Source of the DNA: ZC4RG29 sp964521255
GTDB lineage: Bacteria > Bacteroidota > Bacteroidia > Cytophagales > Cyclobacteriaceae
Assembly (NCBI GenBank): GCA_964521255.1
Contig: CAZFRM010000015.1
Location: 81,132-145,131 of the forward strand
Length of the DNA: 64,000 nt
Direction: 5' to 3'
A model generated the notes under the pieces. That model ran no database searches and had not been told where the DNA came from. It saw only the letters and a list, made by a program, of their open reading frames with translations. The translations under genes were made by a program, and so were the position numbers. Positions 43,690 to 52,865 of the stretch are shown here, piece after piece (position 1 is the stretch's first letter; the number at the start of each line of letters is the position of its first letter).

Positions 43690-44835
43690 ATGAAATTCGG
43701 AACCAAAGCTGTACATGCAGGAATAACGCCAGATCCATCTACCGGCGCTATTATGACCCCAATTTTTCAGACGTCAACTTTTGTTCAGGACTCACCGGCC
43801 AAACACAAGGGTTATGCTTACGCGCGAGGTACTAACCCCACAAGGAATGTATTGCAAAAAAGTATTGCAGCGCTGGAGAATGCTAAACACGCTATTTGTT
43901 TTTCTTCAGGCATGGGAGCGACAGATGCAGTAATTAAATTATTAAACCCTGGCGATGAAGTGATCACCAGCAATGATCTCTATGGCGGATCGTACAGAAT
44001 GTTCAGGCGTGTATTCGAAAAGTATGGAATCAAGTTTCATTTTCTTGATCTGACACATGAGGACTCGATCGCTCCTTATGTAAATGATAAGACAAAATTA
44101 TTCTGGCTCGAAACGCCTACAAATCCCCTGATGAATATTATCGATATAAAAGCGTGTGTCGATATCGCCAAAGAGAACAAAATTATAGTTGCCGTTGATA
44201 ATACATTCGCTTCGCCTTACTTACAAAACCCGCTAGACCTTGGTGCAGACATCGTCATGCATTCAGTAACAAAATATCTAAGCGGACACTCTGATGTTGT
44301 GATGGGTGCGTTAGCGATGAACGATGATAAACTTTATTCAGACCTGTCATTCATAATGAATTCCTGCGGCGCTGTTCCCGGTCCACAGGATTCGTTTCTT
44401 GTGTTACGCGGAATCAAAACCCTTCACTTACGCATGGAGCGCCACTGCTTCAATGGAAAAAAAATTGCTGAGTATTTAAAAAGTCATGCGAAGATTGGAA
44501 AAGTTTATTGGCCGGGTTTTGCGGATCATCCCAATCATGCAATCGCTAAAAAACAAATGCGTGATTTTGGCGGTATGCTATCATTCACATTAAAAGACGA
44601 CCGGCTTGAGACTACAATAAAATTAATGGAGAGTGTTGAGCTTTTCTCATTAGCCGAATCATTAGGTGGCGTTGAATCGTTGATCAATCATCCTGCATCA
44701 ATGACGCACGCCAGCATCCCAAAAGAAGACCGCATTAAAAGTGGCTTAGTGGATTCGTTAATTCGTCTCAGCATTGGTGTAGAAGATGTTGAGGATCTTC
44801 TTGAGGATCTTGAGCAGGCTTTGAAAAAGGTGTAA
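43690..44835 (+). CDS. Cystathionine gamma-synthase/gamma-lyase-type PLP enzyme
   Basis: The 381-residue enzyme belongs to the Cys/Met metabolism PLP family. Motifs: TKAVHAGITPDPSTGAIMTPIFQTSTF at the start, YARGTNPTRNVLQKSIAALE, AVDNTFASPYLQNPL, the PLP-lysine SVTKYLSGHSDVVMG near residue 197, and SLGGVESLINHPASMTHASIP. It may be a cystathionine gamma-synthase, a gamma-lyase or O-acetylhomoserine sulfhydrylase; sequence alone favours the first two. Confidence 0.92.
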   Translation: MKFGTKAVHAGITPDPSTGAIMTPIFQTSTFVQDSPAKHKGYAYARGTNPTRNVLQKSIAALENAKHAICFSSGMGATDAVIKLLNPGDEVITSNDLYGGSYRMFRRVFEKYGIKFHFLDLTHEDSIAPYVNDKTKLFWLETPTNPLMNIIDIKACVDIAKENKIIVAVDNTFASPYLQNPLDLGADIVMHSVTKYLSGHSDVVMGALAMNDDKLYSDLSFIMNSCGAVPGPQDSFLVLRGIKTLHLRMERHCFNGKKIAEYLKSHAKIGKVYWPGFADHPNHAIAKKQMRDFGGMLSFTLKDDRLETTIKLMESVELFSLAESLGGVESLINHPASMTHASIPKEDRIKSGLVDSLIRLSIGVEDVEDLLEDLEQALKKV

Positions 44836-44956
44836 GTCATTCATAACTTAGTGTGAATAATTTCCTGAGTTTGAAAGTCAAGCTCTTTTGCAATTTTAGA
44901 TCTGCGTGTTGGTTTGCGAGAATAAATTGCAAATGTTCCTGTGTGGCTATGTTATA

Positions 44957-45784
44957 CTATTCTAAGTTCTCATTGATACTTTCCTTTGTTCGTTGTCGTA
45001 GTTTGAATGGATTTTCTATGACGATGTCAAATGCCAGGTAGTGAACATCATAAGTTTTTGTTAGTCCAACCAAATTGTTCATATAGCCGATGCTGAAAAT
45101 GAACGGTAACGTTTTGGGCAATAAAGAATAATACAACGAAAATCTGCTTTCTCTGTAATTAAAGCCTGTCCAGGTGTTCGGAGGTGTTTCTTTGCTTATT
45201 GAAAATAGTTGCTCGGAACTTACAATCAGCCGGCGTGTCTTTTTACTGTCGAAGTTTACAGTTAATTGTAACCGGAACCGTGAACGAAACTGATAATTTT
45301 CGGTCAGATTTTTAAAGCCAGGAGTATAGAACTTCCTAAACTCTTGTCTTAGTGTCGGAACAAATTTTATTCGTGCTGTTTTTAGAATATATGAAAACCT
45401 ACCGTAAAACCGAAATTCTTGTTTTAATCCTGGGTTTGAGTGTTCATAGGGTGGGTTGTTAAGATATTCATCCTGCCTGCGATAACTTAAAGCAACCGAG
45501 TATTGCCAACGACTGTGAAACTGATGATAAAATTCCTGGTTGATAACAAAAATGGTGCGTTTAAATAATGGGTCGTAATTATCGGGATTGCTTTTCCGTC
45601 CCAAACCGATATACGACATAGATTGCCAACCTTTGCTTTCAATTGTGTCTAATTCCTGTCGTATGCCAAAGGCAAACCAGTCTGCCGTGTTGGCTTTGCC
45701 TAAACCGGGTGGACTGATTTGCGCCAAACAATTTGTTACAGAAAATATTTTTGCAAGGCAACAGACAAAAATATATTTCTTCAA
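44957..45784 (-). CDS. DUF2490 outer-membrane protein (locus 1)
   Basis: The product of about 275 residues has a signal peptide (KKYIFVCCLAKIFSVTNCLAQ) and a beta-barrel DUF2490 domain rich in alternating aromatic strands (NQEFYHQFHSRWQYSVALSYRRQDE, FRSRFRLQLTVNF). No ATG precedes the signal. TTG at 45784 lies one base after the PepSY stop codon. The same TTG-AAA/AAG-AAA arrangement is kept in the decayed copy at 52390, which supports it; TTG at 45796 is an alternative. It is the last gene of locus 1. Confidence 0.8.
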   Translation of the reverse strand: MKKYIFVCCLAKIFSVTNCLAQISPPGLGKANTADWFAFGIRQELDTIESKGWQSMSYIGLGRKSNPDNYDPLFKRTIFVINQEFYHQFHSRWQYSVALSYRRQDEYLNNPPYEHSNPGLKQEFRFYGRFSYILKTARIKFVPTLRQEFRKFYTPGFKNLTENYQFRSRFRLQLTVNFDSKKTRRLIVSSEQLFSISKETPPNTWTGFNYRESRFSLYYSLLPKTLPFIFSIGYMNNLVGLTKTYDVHYLAFDIVIENPFKLRQRTKESINENLE

Positions 45785-45785
45785 C

Positions 45786-46235
45786 TCAGTCGGCAACTTT
45801 GCTTAAAACATTCCCCTCAGTATCAAAGGCCACCTTCCATTCTTCCGTGGAAGTTTTCAGTTCAAGTGTATAGGTTACTTTACCGCTTTCTGTATTTTTT
45901 TTCACATCATCCACGTGATAACCACTAAAGCCGGCATTTATTTTTGTCAAAACGCTTTGCGGTAAATCGCTTTTAGAAATTTCCTCTTTGTGCCTTACCA
46001 ACTTTCCCGTTTTGTCATACCATGCATCGTGATCCGTTCCAAGCAAACCTGTTTCAAAATCCACTTTATACATTTCTCCATCCATTTCCCACTCCACATC
46101 AAAAGCTTTTGGAAATGCTTGCTGAAAGCTGTTTACTACGAGCGAGGGAACCTGGCCTTGCGGAATGTCTTGTCCGCAAACCATGTTTGCGAAGACCAGC
46201 AACGCAAATGCACCGATTAAAAAACTCTTTTTCAT
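45786..46235 (-). CDS. PepSY-like periplasmic protein (locus 1)
   Basis: The 149-residue protein has a signal peptide (MKKSFLIGAFALLVFANMVCGQ) and two PepSY-like repeats: VVNSFQQAFPKAFDVEWEMDGEMYKVDFETG and VLTKINAGFSGYHVDDVKKNTESGKVTYTLELK. The sequence LGTDHDAWYDKTGKLVRHKEEISKSDLP is identical in its paralogue at 52394-52843. PepSY-like proteins are secreted and often accompany sensor kinases. It has its own promoter with a damaged copy of the shared operator. Confidence 0.9.
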   Translation of the reverse strand: MKKSFLIGAFALLVFANMVCGQDIPQGQVPSLVVNSFQQAFPKAFDVEWEMDGEMYKVDFETGLLGTDHDAWYDKTGKLVRHKEEISKSDLPQSVLTKINAGFSGYHVDDVKKNTESGKVTYTLELKTSTEEWKVAFDTEGNVLSKVAD

Positions 46236-46246
46236 ATGCTTTGATT

Positions 46247-46840
46247 TTAAATTATGCTACAAATTAAATTCGCGATTCTGGAAACAAATGGGCTGTTATC
46301 GCCCCAGACGTGTTCGGCTAAAGCAGTTTTTGTAATCAATCGGTTTTTATTGAGCAGAAAATAGTTTAAAATATCAAATTCTTTTCTGTTCAAGGAAACG
46401 TGGTCTCTGTTTACTGAAAGTTTTCTTTCGTTTATATCTAAGACAAGGTTGGCAATTTCAATGGTGTTTTTTCCTTCCAGTTGTTTTCTCCGTAAAACGG
46501 CTTTAATTCTTGCGTTAAGTTCTGCAATGTGAAAAGGTTTTGTAAGATAATCGTCTGCGCCTAATTCCAATCCCTTCAGTTTATCATCCAACGAATCTTT
46601 AGCTGAAATAATAATCACGTTGTCGGCTTTGGCTGATTGTTTTAATTGTTCCAGCAGTTGAAGTCCGCTGCCGCCAGGAAGCATGATATCGAGTAAAATA
46701 CAGTCATAATGATAAACGCTGATTTTTTCTGATGCAGAATGGAAATCACTTGCTGTTTCAATTATAAAATGTTCTTTTGTCAATGAAGCGACAAGCGTTT
46801 TTAATAATTCTTTTTCGTCTTCAATTATTAAGATTTTCAT
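46247..46840 (-). pseudogene. Truncated OmpR-type response regulator (locus 1)
   Basis: The frame from the ATG at 46840 encodes an intact receiver domain (MKILIIEDEKELLKTL, phospho-acceptor in DCILLDIMLPGGSG, Lys in KPFHIAELNARIKAVLRR) and the start of the winged helix, and is close to the regulator at 55032-55709. Homology stops after HVWGDN. The remaining 12 or so residues are encoded by the PepSY promoter region, so the recognition helix is lost and the product cannot bind DNA in the usual way. The breakpoint is near 46292. Confidence 0.88.
46259..46292 (-). promoter_or_regulatory. PepSY promoter of locus 1 with a broken operator
   Basis: On the minus strand a TTTCC half-site is 12 bases from TAATTTGT, a near -7 box. 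The distal half reads AGCCC instead of TTCCC, because the deletion junction lies in it. Confidence 0.6.
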
Positions 46841-46845
46841 AATGG

Positions 46846-46882
46846 CAAAGATAATTATTGAATTTGGGAAAGAATTGGGAAT
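46846..46882 (-). promoter_or_regulatory. Regulator promoter of locus 1 with direct-repeat operator
   Basis: On the minus strand ATTCCCAATTCTTTCCCAAA holds TTCCC half-sites 11 bp apart; 12 bases later comes TATCTTTG, an exact TAnnTTTG box. The same arrangement precedes the regulator of locus 2. Confidence 0.7.
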
Positions 46883-47207
46883 GTCAGATGTTCCCTTTGT
46901 TACGGTTTCGTCGTGCCTTGCCACTAAATAATCATTATGACGTTGCCGGTCTTTAAAAGATTGGACGACCTACAAACTGATTGTAGCCAGTGCCCTTTCA
47001 TTCGCAAAAAAATATACTTTTTCCATTTATGGTTAACCATACCGGTAGCGATAAACCGGGTGCGACCATCGGTATTATTAGAGAAGGCAAACTCATCTTT
47101 CAAATCCACATCTGGCGTTTTGTGGCAGGCACTTTGTTTGAAAAAATTCTATGTCCTTATTGTCATTCATAATTTAGCGTGAATCAATCACCGGAATTGA
47201 AAGAGAC
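46883..47207. other. Gene-free region between locus 1 and the MltF-like gene
   Basis: Overlapping short frames on both strands (up to 81 codons) exist here, but none resembles a protein family or has a start context. No repeat or RNA gene is seen. Confidence 0.5.
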
Positions 47208-48722
47208 TCATTGGATAAGTTTTTTGCCGCGTTGTTCCACGTAATAATCCAGCGCAGTATAGGAAGCATAAAACTTATAAATATTGCTTACATATTCTAC
47301 GGTCTCCCGGCCGATCTCCTGTGCAGCAATGATTTCAACATGATCAAACCATAAGTTCGGATTCAACCCCTTTGCTTTAGCCTTCCTGCGCAATTGAGCT
47401 ACTCTGGCTGGACCGGCATTGTAAGCAGCAAGTGCAAGCAAATGGCGGTTTAGCGTATCAATCTCAGGTTTGTCAAAATATTGATCAATTAAGAAACGCA
47501 TATACTTGGTGCCCGCATGTATATTGTTATCAATGGTATTAACATTCTTGATGTAGATGGGACGACCTGCTGCGGTGGAAGGCCTGACCTGCATAATGCC
47601 AACGGCACCGGCATGACTTACCCTGTTTTGATTTAATCCCGACTCCTGGTAACCCTGCGCCACCAACAGAAGCCAATCGAGTCGATACTGGTCAGCATAT
47701 TTTTGAAAGGTAGTCTGAAGTGCCTTCACCTGCGTTATGGTTTTTTTGTTGTGCATGCCGGGAGTGAGTTTTGCATCTTTTACATACCTGTTGTAAAGGA
47801 TGTTGCCCATCAACGTGCCCCTGGCATTTTGTTTAATGAACTTATCTGCAGCAGCCCTCAGTTTCGGGGAGTCCTTCCGGAAAACCCAGCCGTAGGAAAT
47901 GTTGTTTGCCAATGGAATCTGGTCATACAATACCAAACTATCCAGGACCTTCGACCATGACCGTGCTACGTCTTCAACCATTGCTGAAAATGGAATAGCC
48001 CCTGAGTTGACCATTTGCAGGATGTCTTCTGACTCAAGATAAGGATCGACATGTTTGATGATAATGGGTGGCAATCCCAACCTTTCAAGTGAATCACTAA
48101 GTTTCAGGGCCGCGCCTTCGTAGCTGCTTCCTGTACGCAGATAAATTTCCTTTCCGGCAAGATCGGCAAGGGTGTTAAGCCTGGGCGATGCCGGTCCACC
48201 CACGACAATCTCTTTGAGGCCGGTAATAGAGGGGCTGGAGAAATCAACCATTTTTTTTCGCTCCTCGGTGATCGTCATGCCGGCAAAAGCGAGATCAGCA
48301 TAGCCATCCCGTAAAAGCGGTATTACCTGGCTACGATTGACGGGGATGAATATAATCCGCACCCGCTGACGTTTAAAATTTAATTGCTTATTAAGTGATT
48401 CTTCAAAATTATTCAACGCTTCAAAGGCAATACCTTTTCGCTCCTTACCATCGATATAATAGTAAAGGTGGGTATAAGCGACAAGGGCACGTATCTTTCT
48501 GCGGGCAACCATACTGTCGAGGTCGCCAAACTGTTGCACGCCTAAGCCGAGGAATTCATTATCGGGATCAAAAGTGTAGGAATCTACTGCGAAGTTCGCC
48601 GTCGAGTCTGAAATTGCAGTTGAATCGGAAGCTACCGATTGTAGTTTTTCGCTTCCCTGACGGCAGGAGACGTTCAGGGAAATGATCAAAATGCTGTACA
48701 TCACTATTCTTACAGTCACCAT
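47208..48722 (-). CDS. MltF-like lytic transglycosylase lipoprotein
   Basis: The product of about 504 residues has a lipobox (SLNVSC) after a short hydrophobic signal, a solute-binding domain (RVRIIFIPVNRSQVIPLLRDGYADLAFAGMTITEERKKMVDFSSP) and a C-terminal SLT domain with the catalytic glutamate in VAQGYQESGLNQNRVSHAGAVGIMQVRP and a later AAYNAGPARV. MltF cleaves peptidoglycan from the outer membrane, with the first domain as regulator. I use the ATG at 48722; an earlier ATG at 48764 is less signal-like. Confidence 0.92.
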   Translation of the reverse strand: MVTVRIVMYSILIISLNVSCRQGSEKLQSVASDSTAISDSTANFAVDSYTFDPDNEFLGLGVQQFGDLDSMVARRKIRALVAYTHLYYYIDGKERKGIAFEALNNFEESLNKQLNFKRQRVRIIFIPVNRSQVIPLLRDGYADLAFAGMTITEERKKMVDFSSPSITGLKEIVVGGPASPRLNTLADLAGKEIYLRTGSSYEGAALKLSDSLERLGLPPIIIKHVDPYLESEDILQMVNSGAIPFSAMVEDVARSWSKVLDSLVLYDQIPLANNISYGWVFRKDSPKLRAAADKFIKQNARGTLMGNILYNRYVKDAKLTPGMHNKKTITQVKALQTTFQKYADQYRLDWLLLVAQGYQESGLNQNRVSHAGAVGIMQVRPSTAAGRPIYIKNVNTIDNNIHAGTKYMRFLIDQYFDKPEIDTLNRHLLALAAYNAGPARVAQLRRKAKAKGLNPNLWFDHVEIIAAQEIGRETVEYVSNIYKFYASYTALDYYVEQRGKKLIQ

Positions 48723-48808
48723 AGCTTTTATATAACTCCATTCAATTTCTCCGAAATTCCCCACATCTCAAATGCAATCGGATTATATATTTTAACTACA
48801 AGTTAGCG

Positions 48809-50851
48809 CTAATACCCCACTGGCAACTCAATTGTAAAATCAGAAAAATTTCCTTCCTCTGTTTCTGCTTTCAACTCACCGTCATGAAATTTTACGATAT
48901 CATAGCTTAAGGATAGTCCAAGCCCTGTACCCTGTCCTGTTGGTTTTGTTGTAAAGAAGGGCTGGAATATTTTATCGAGTATTTTTTGTGGAATTCCATT
49001 GCCATTATCCTTTACTGATATTTTCACTTTATCTCCTGATCTTTTTGTTGTGATTAAAACGGTTGGTTCATAATCGGAATCCGCCGTTTGCTTTTTAAGG
49101 TTCACTGCATAAAATGCATTGTTACAAAGGTTCAGTATAACTCTCGATATATCCTGGGGCACGACAGCTACTTCACCAGCACTTTTATCAAAATCAGTTT
49201 TAACGCCTATGGTGAGTCCCTTGTTTTTCGCTTTTAATCCATGATAACTTAAACGCAATGAATCATCCACCAATGCGTTGATATCGGTCAATTTTTTCTC
49301 CCCGGTGGTTGATCTGGAGTGCTGGAGCATACCTTTAACGATCGCATCAGCCCGTTTGCTATGATCATTTATTTTCTTAAGGTTCTCTGCAAGACCACTC
49401 ATAATTTCATTGGCGATGGCTTTATCCGAAGCTTCCAGTTTATCCAGAAATACTTCTCTCATCTCGTCCAGAATTTCGATATTTACTTCAGAGAAATTAG
49501 TGACAAAGTTTAAAGGATTCTGTATTTCATGGGCTACACCTGCGGTGACCTCTCCAAGAGAAGCCATCTTGGCTGAGTGAATCATTTTCTTTTGTATGGA
49601 TTTCAATTCTGAGAGGGCATTTTCAGTCTTGGTTTTTTGCTCTTCGGTGGCCTGTTTTTGTAAGTTTAAAACCTCATAAGCTTTTTTCTTTTGACGGTTG
49701 TTCCTTAATAAGATAGAAGCAATAATGATTGCCAAAATCAAAATGATTGCCAATGAAATCATAATGCTCCTCTGGCCCCTCTTCTGTTGATTGAGTAAAT
49801 CAACCTCTATTTGTTTTTGAGAAACTTCATAGTTCGTACGCAGGTCGGCCATTTCCTGTATTGCCTGAAGATTATGAACACTGTCTCTTCCGGCAATATG
49901 TTCCTTATAGAATTTTAATGCATTACCGGCATCCCCGGTTTTTTCGTAGATATCAGACACCTTAAGATTGGCATTAATAACCTGTTGGTTTAATCCGTAT
50001 CGCCTGGCGAGGGCAAGACTTTTCAATGCATTATTCAATGCTGCGGTTTTATCTCCTCTGTGGAGATATACATCCGACATGGAAAGCAGATAATCGCAAC
50101 TGGCATTGTAATCTTCGTTGGCTTCCAGTATGCCGATGGCTTCCTGAAGATATTTTTCAGCAAGGCTGTTCTTGCCGGTACTTGCATAGACCATACCGAT
50201 ATTTCCCAGGCTGTATCCTTTACCGGTTTCGTATTGAAGCGTGTCAAAAATCACTTGAGCTTCTACAGCATACAAAAGAGCCGTGTCATATTTTTTTGCC
50301 TTAAGATATTCGTCTCCGGCGTTCAACAATGCAGAAGCCAGACTGATCGAGTCGTTAGACTTTTGAAGTAGCCTGATGGCCTTCGCATAATATTGGGTAG
50401 AAGTGTTATGATTACCTGCATTGGAATAAATATCGGCAATAGCTATATAGCACTCCCCTTCTTTGGCAACGTTATCCATTTCCTTCGACAACTCAGCACT
50501 CTTAATAAAGGAAGATAGGGCCTCCTTCATATTCGTCAGCAATCTCTCTTTGGTTCCCTTTATAAAATAACCTCTCTGAAGATAATTTTGAGCGCCTTCA
50601 TCTTCAGCCAGGCTTATTAGCTCGTCCGCATAAAGCAATGCCTTTTTTAAATCCCTGATTTCATTAAATGATAGTTCCTTCAGCATTTCTAACCTGGCCT
50701 CATCGGTTAGCACATCCTGTTGATAGATGATTTTAAGGCTGTCAGCAATCCTCTGATCCTGGGCAACAAGACCAGAGGTAACAATACAAAAGAAGATAAA
50801 ACCAAATGAAATAATCTTAAACGTCATCCGTGATCCGGGTGGGATTTTCAT
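48809..50851 (-). CDS. TPR sensor histidine kinase
   Basis: The 680-residue protein has a signal peptide, about seven TPRs in a periplasmic region (residues 35-330, for example GYSLGNIGMVYASTGKNSLAEKYLQEAIGIL), a coiled coil, a transmembrane helix near 362-385, and a kinase core. The H-box is GEVTAGVAHEIQNPLNFVTNF near residue 435, and the ATPase boxes are NLCNNAFYAVN, KDNGNGIP and GTGLGLSLSYDIVKFHDG. No response regulator is next to it. An alternative ATG lies eight codons downstream. Confidence 0.93.
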   Translation of the reverse strand: MKIPPGSRMTFKIISFGFIFFCIVTSGLVAQDQRIADSLKIIYQQDVLTDEARLEMLKELSFNEIRDLKKALLYADELISLAEDEGAQNYLQRGYFIKGTKERLLTNMKEALSSFIKSAELSKEMDNVAKEGECYIAIADIYSNAGNHNTSTQYYAKAIRLLQKSNDSISLASALLNAGDEYLKAKKYDTALLYAVEAQVIFDTLQYETGKGYSLGNIGMVYASTGKNSLAEKYLQEAIGILEANEDYNASCDYLLSMSDVYLHRGDKTAALNNALKSLALARRYGLNQQVINANLKVSDIYEKTGDAGNALKFYKEHIAGRDSVHNLQAIQEMADLRTNYEVSQKQIEVDLLNQQKRGQRSIMISLAIILILAIIIASILLRNNRQKKKAYEVLNLQKQATEEQKTKTENALSELKSIQKKMIHSAKMASLGEVTAGVAHEIQNPLNFVTNFSEVNIEILDEMREVFLDKLEASDKAIANEIMSGLAENLKKINDHSKRADAIVKGMLQHSRSTTGEKKLTDINALVDDSLRLSYHGLKAKNKGLTIGVKTDFDKSAGEVAVVPQDISRVILNLCNNAFYAVNLKKQTADSDYEPTVLITTKRSGDKVKISVKDNGNGIPQKILDKIFQPFFTTKPTGQGTGLGLSLSYDIVKFHDGELKAETEEGNFSDFTIELPVGY

Positions 50852-50869
50852 ATTTTGGTATAAAAGATA

Positions 50870-51460
50870 TCAGGCACCTGGCCCAGTACTAATTATCTTT
50901 CTAATGTCCAAGAGAGTTATTACGACTGCCAAAAAAGCATACACTGCGTAAAAAGGCCACTCTAAAAAATCATAGCCTTTAAAATCTATTGATGGTTTTA
51001 TAGCAATCTTAGGGTCAAACGGATGCGGCTTTCCTCCCATTTTATCCTTCCAGATAATTGAATATTCATAGATAATTGAATCCCCAGGCTCAACATGTTT
51101 TGTACGCGCTGTTTTTTTTTCGGCTCTTATTAATGATGATGGAGAGTTATGCCATTTAAATCCTAATGGCGAATTATTTTTTATCCATATCCTAAACGAT
51201 TTAACATTATTATTGGGATTATTACTGAGAATCCAGGTAACTTTTTGTTCAGGAAGTACATCGACTTTGCCAGGAGGAACTAATACTAATGAGTGATCTG
51301 CTGTGTTCCCACTAACAATCCTTATGGTATCGACTTTAGTGGTATCGACTTTATACAATAAGTTATTAGGACTGAAGTTGGAATATAAATTTAATGTTAG
51401 ATACAAAACGCCAAACAATAACAATTGCTTGACTAGAAATAGAATAATTATCCGTTTCAT
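50870..51460 (-). CDS. Hypothetical two-helix membrane protein
   Basis: The 196-residue product (ATG at 51460) has an N-terminal membrane helix (IIILFLVKQLLLFGVLYLTL), an extracytoplasmic beta-rich domain of about 130 residues (VTWILSNNPNNNVKSFRIWIKNN) and a C-terminal helix (FYAVYAFLAVVITLL). It precedes the TPR kinase gene by 18 bases on the same strand, so it could supply an envelope input to that kinase; this is inference. No family is recognised. Confidence 0.65.
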   Translation of the reverse strand: MKRIIILFLVKQLLLFGVLYLTLNLYSNFSPNNLLYKVDTTKVDTIRIVSGNTADHSLVLVPPGKVDVLPEQKVTWILSNNPNNNVKSFRIWIKNNSPLGFKWHNSPSSLIRAEKKTARTKHVEPGDSIIYEYSIIWKDKMGGKPHPFDPKIAIKPSIDFKGYDFLEWPFYAVYAFLAVVITLLDIRKIISTGPGA

Positions 51461-51679
51461 GGTTAGGGTTTTTGTTAGGTTAAAATATATTCTAAAGTAT
51501 TGCACTGATCAGCGTTGAAGTTGATCAAGCCTTACCGTGATGCATTTTCAATAAATCTAAATCGTACGTGTTACCGGATCTTCACTCAAACACGTTCACC
51601 ACATCTTGCTAACCCTTTTCAAAAGATACTAAAATTCCTGCGTACATTTTCAGGTTTTCATTTCCTTTTATGAATTTAA

Positions 51680-51966
51680 CGGTCTTAGCATTCCGGCGCA
51701 TCATCGCAACAGCTTCCATACGGCTCGATATTCTCTACTTCATCGGCTACAACATTGATGAACCCCTGGCCTGGCACAGCACCCTGCCGTACTCGCCAAC
51801 GCTATGGTGAAGACATCTTTAAAGAACTCTTTCGAAAAGGTCCTCAAGCAATGCATCGATAAAGGAATGGTCGCCGGACGAAGACAAGCTGTAGACAGCG
51901 CACTCATCAAAGCCACTGCCTCCATGGATAGCATCGCAGAGAAAGCTGTACTGAATGAATTGGCCA
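51680..51966 (+). pseudogene. IS1182-family transposase fragment
   Basis: Three frames in series give RLDILYFIGYNIDEPLAWHSTL, then RTRQRYGEDIFKELFRK, then VLKQCIDKGMVAGRRQAVDSALIKATASMDSIAEK. These match the N-terminal half of IS1182-type (DUF772) transposases common in Bacteroidota. There are frameshifts near 51785 and 51842, and the DDE domain and ends are missing. Confidence 0.85.
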
Positions 51967-52003
51967 TAACGTTTGGCTGTTTGCTATTGCGGGCATAGGG
52001 GGT

Positions 52004-52170
52004 AGTCATTCTTCAATTTTGATGCTCATCTGAAAATCAAAAAAAATATGAGCTTTAAAAAGAATGACTATTACGCATTGGTGCAGCAGCCACCAGGGAT
52101 ATGTTAATCCATATTTCAAAAATTTTTACCCTCCAATCTTCTTACAATACGAGCCTGTTCTTTGTATTGA
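52004..52170. repeat. Two-hairpin repeat, copy A
   Basis: The unit begins with AGTCATTCTT (52004-52013) mirrored by AAGAATGACT (52060-52069), with an inner GCTCAT/ATGAGC pair, then GCAGCAGCCACCAGGGAT, and closes with CAATACGAGCCTG mirrored by GTATTG. Copies B (56082-56226) and C (57879-58101) share the whole order. It lies just after the transposase relic. Confidence 0.8.
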
Positions 52171-52299
52171 AATCTCATAGGTAAACACCCGGAAACTACC
52201 TGCGCTTCAGTTCAATTTATCTGTCGAAGGCATGACAGAGGCTTACATCGAAGTCCCGCGCAGGATTGCCTGAGCTTCGAGCCAATTCTTTGCGCGGGT

Positions 52300-52392
52300 G
52301 AGCTACACCTTCTCCTGGCGGACTGATTTGTGAAAGACAATTTATTACGAAAAACGTTGTTGCCGGCAACAGACAAGAAGATGTTTTTTCAA
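52300..52392 (-). pseudogene. Remnant of a DUF2490 gene N-terminus (locus 2)
   Basis: One base after the PepSY stop, TTG-AAA-AAA opens KKHLLVCC, as in the locus 1 DUF2490 gene. After a frameshift the minus strand reads VINCLSQISPPGEG, matching VTNCLAQISPPGLG of locus 1. Similarity ends near 52305, where unrelated sequence begins. Confidence 0.75.
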
Positions 52393-52393
52393 T

Positions 52394-52843
52394 TTAATCA
52401 GCAACTTTACTTAAAAGATTTCCATTCTCATCAAAAGCTACTTTCCATTCTTCTGTAAAAGTTTTCAGTTCAAGCGAGTAAGTTACTTTACTTCCTTCGG
52501 TTATTTTCTTCACGTCATCAATTCGATAACCACTAAAATCGCTGTTTATTTTCGCCAAAATCTTTTGAGGTAAATCGCTCTTGGAAATTTCCTCTTTGTG
52601 TCTTACCAATTTTCCGGTTTTGTCGTACCATGCATCATGGTCTGTACCAAGCAAACCAGTTTCAAATTCTACTTTATACAAATCACCTTTCAATTCCCAT
52701 TCCACGTCAAAGGCTTTAGAAAATGTTTGCTGAAAACTGTTTACTATCAACGATGGAACTTGGCTTTGTGGAATATCTTGTCCGAAAGCTGAACTTGCGA
52801 TGAACGACAATGCAAATGCACCGATTAAAAAAGTCTTTTTCAT
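52394..52843 (-). CDS. PepSY-like periplasmic protein (locus 2)
   Basis: The 149-residue product has a signal peptide (MKKTFLIGAFALSFIASSAFGQ) and two PepSY-like repeats (IVNSFQQTFSKAFDVEWELKGDLYKVEFETG, ILAKINSDFSGYRIDDVKKITEGSKVTYSLELK). It is the same length as the locus 1 paralogue and differs at roughly one residue in four or five, mostly outside the central LGTDHDAWYDKTGKLVRH block. It has its own promoter with the intact shared operator. It likely works in the periplasm, perhaps as a sensor-modulating or envelope protein. Confidence 0.9.
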   Translation of the reverse strand: MKKTFLIGAFALSFIASSAFGQDIPQSQVPSLIVNSFQQTFSKAFDVEWELKGDLYKVEFETGLLGTDHDAWYDKTGKLVRHKEEISKSDLPQKILAKINSDFSGYRIDDVKKITEGSKVTYSLELKTFTEEWKVAFDENGNLLSKVAD

Positions 52844-52865
52844 TTTTTTGATTTTAAATTATGAT

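Noticed and set aside
46841..46924. Longer N-terminus for the locus 1 response regulator
   Set aside because: The extension translates the promoter/operator region; the paralogue shows the same, and both proteins begin properly at MKIL.
46924..47182. Frames of 60-81 codons on both strands
   Set aside because: No family resemblance, mutual overlap, and no start context; treated as non-coding.
50026..50371. 92- and 103-codon plus-strand frames
   Set aside because: They are antisense to the TPR region of the 680-residue kinase; repeat-coding DNA often leaves open antisense frames.
51740..52009. 89-codon minus-strand frame
   Set aside because: It is antisense to the IS1182-like transposase relic, which has clear plus-strand similarity.
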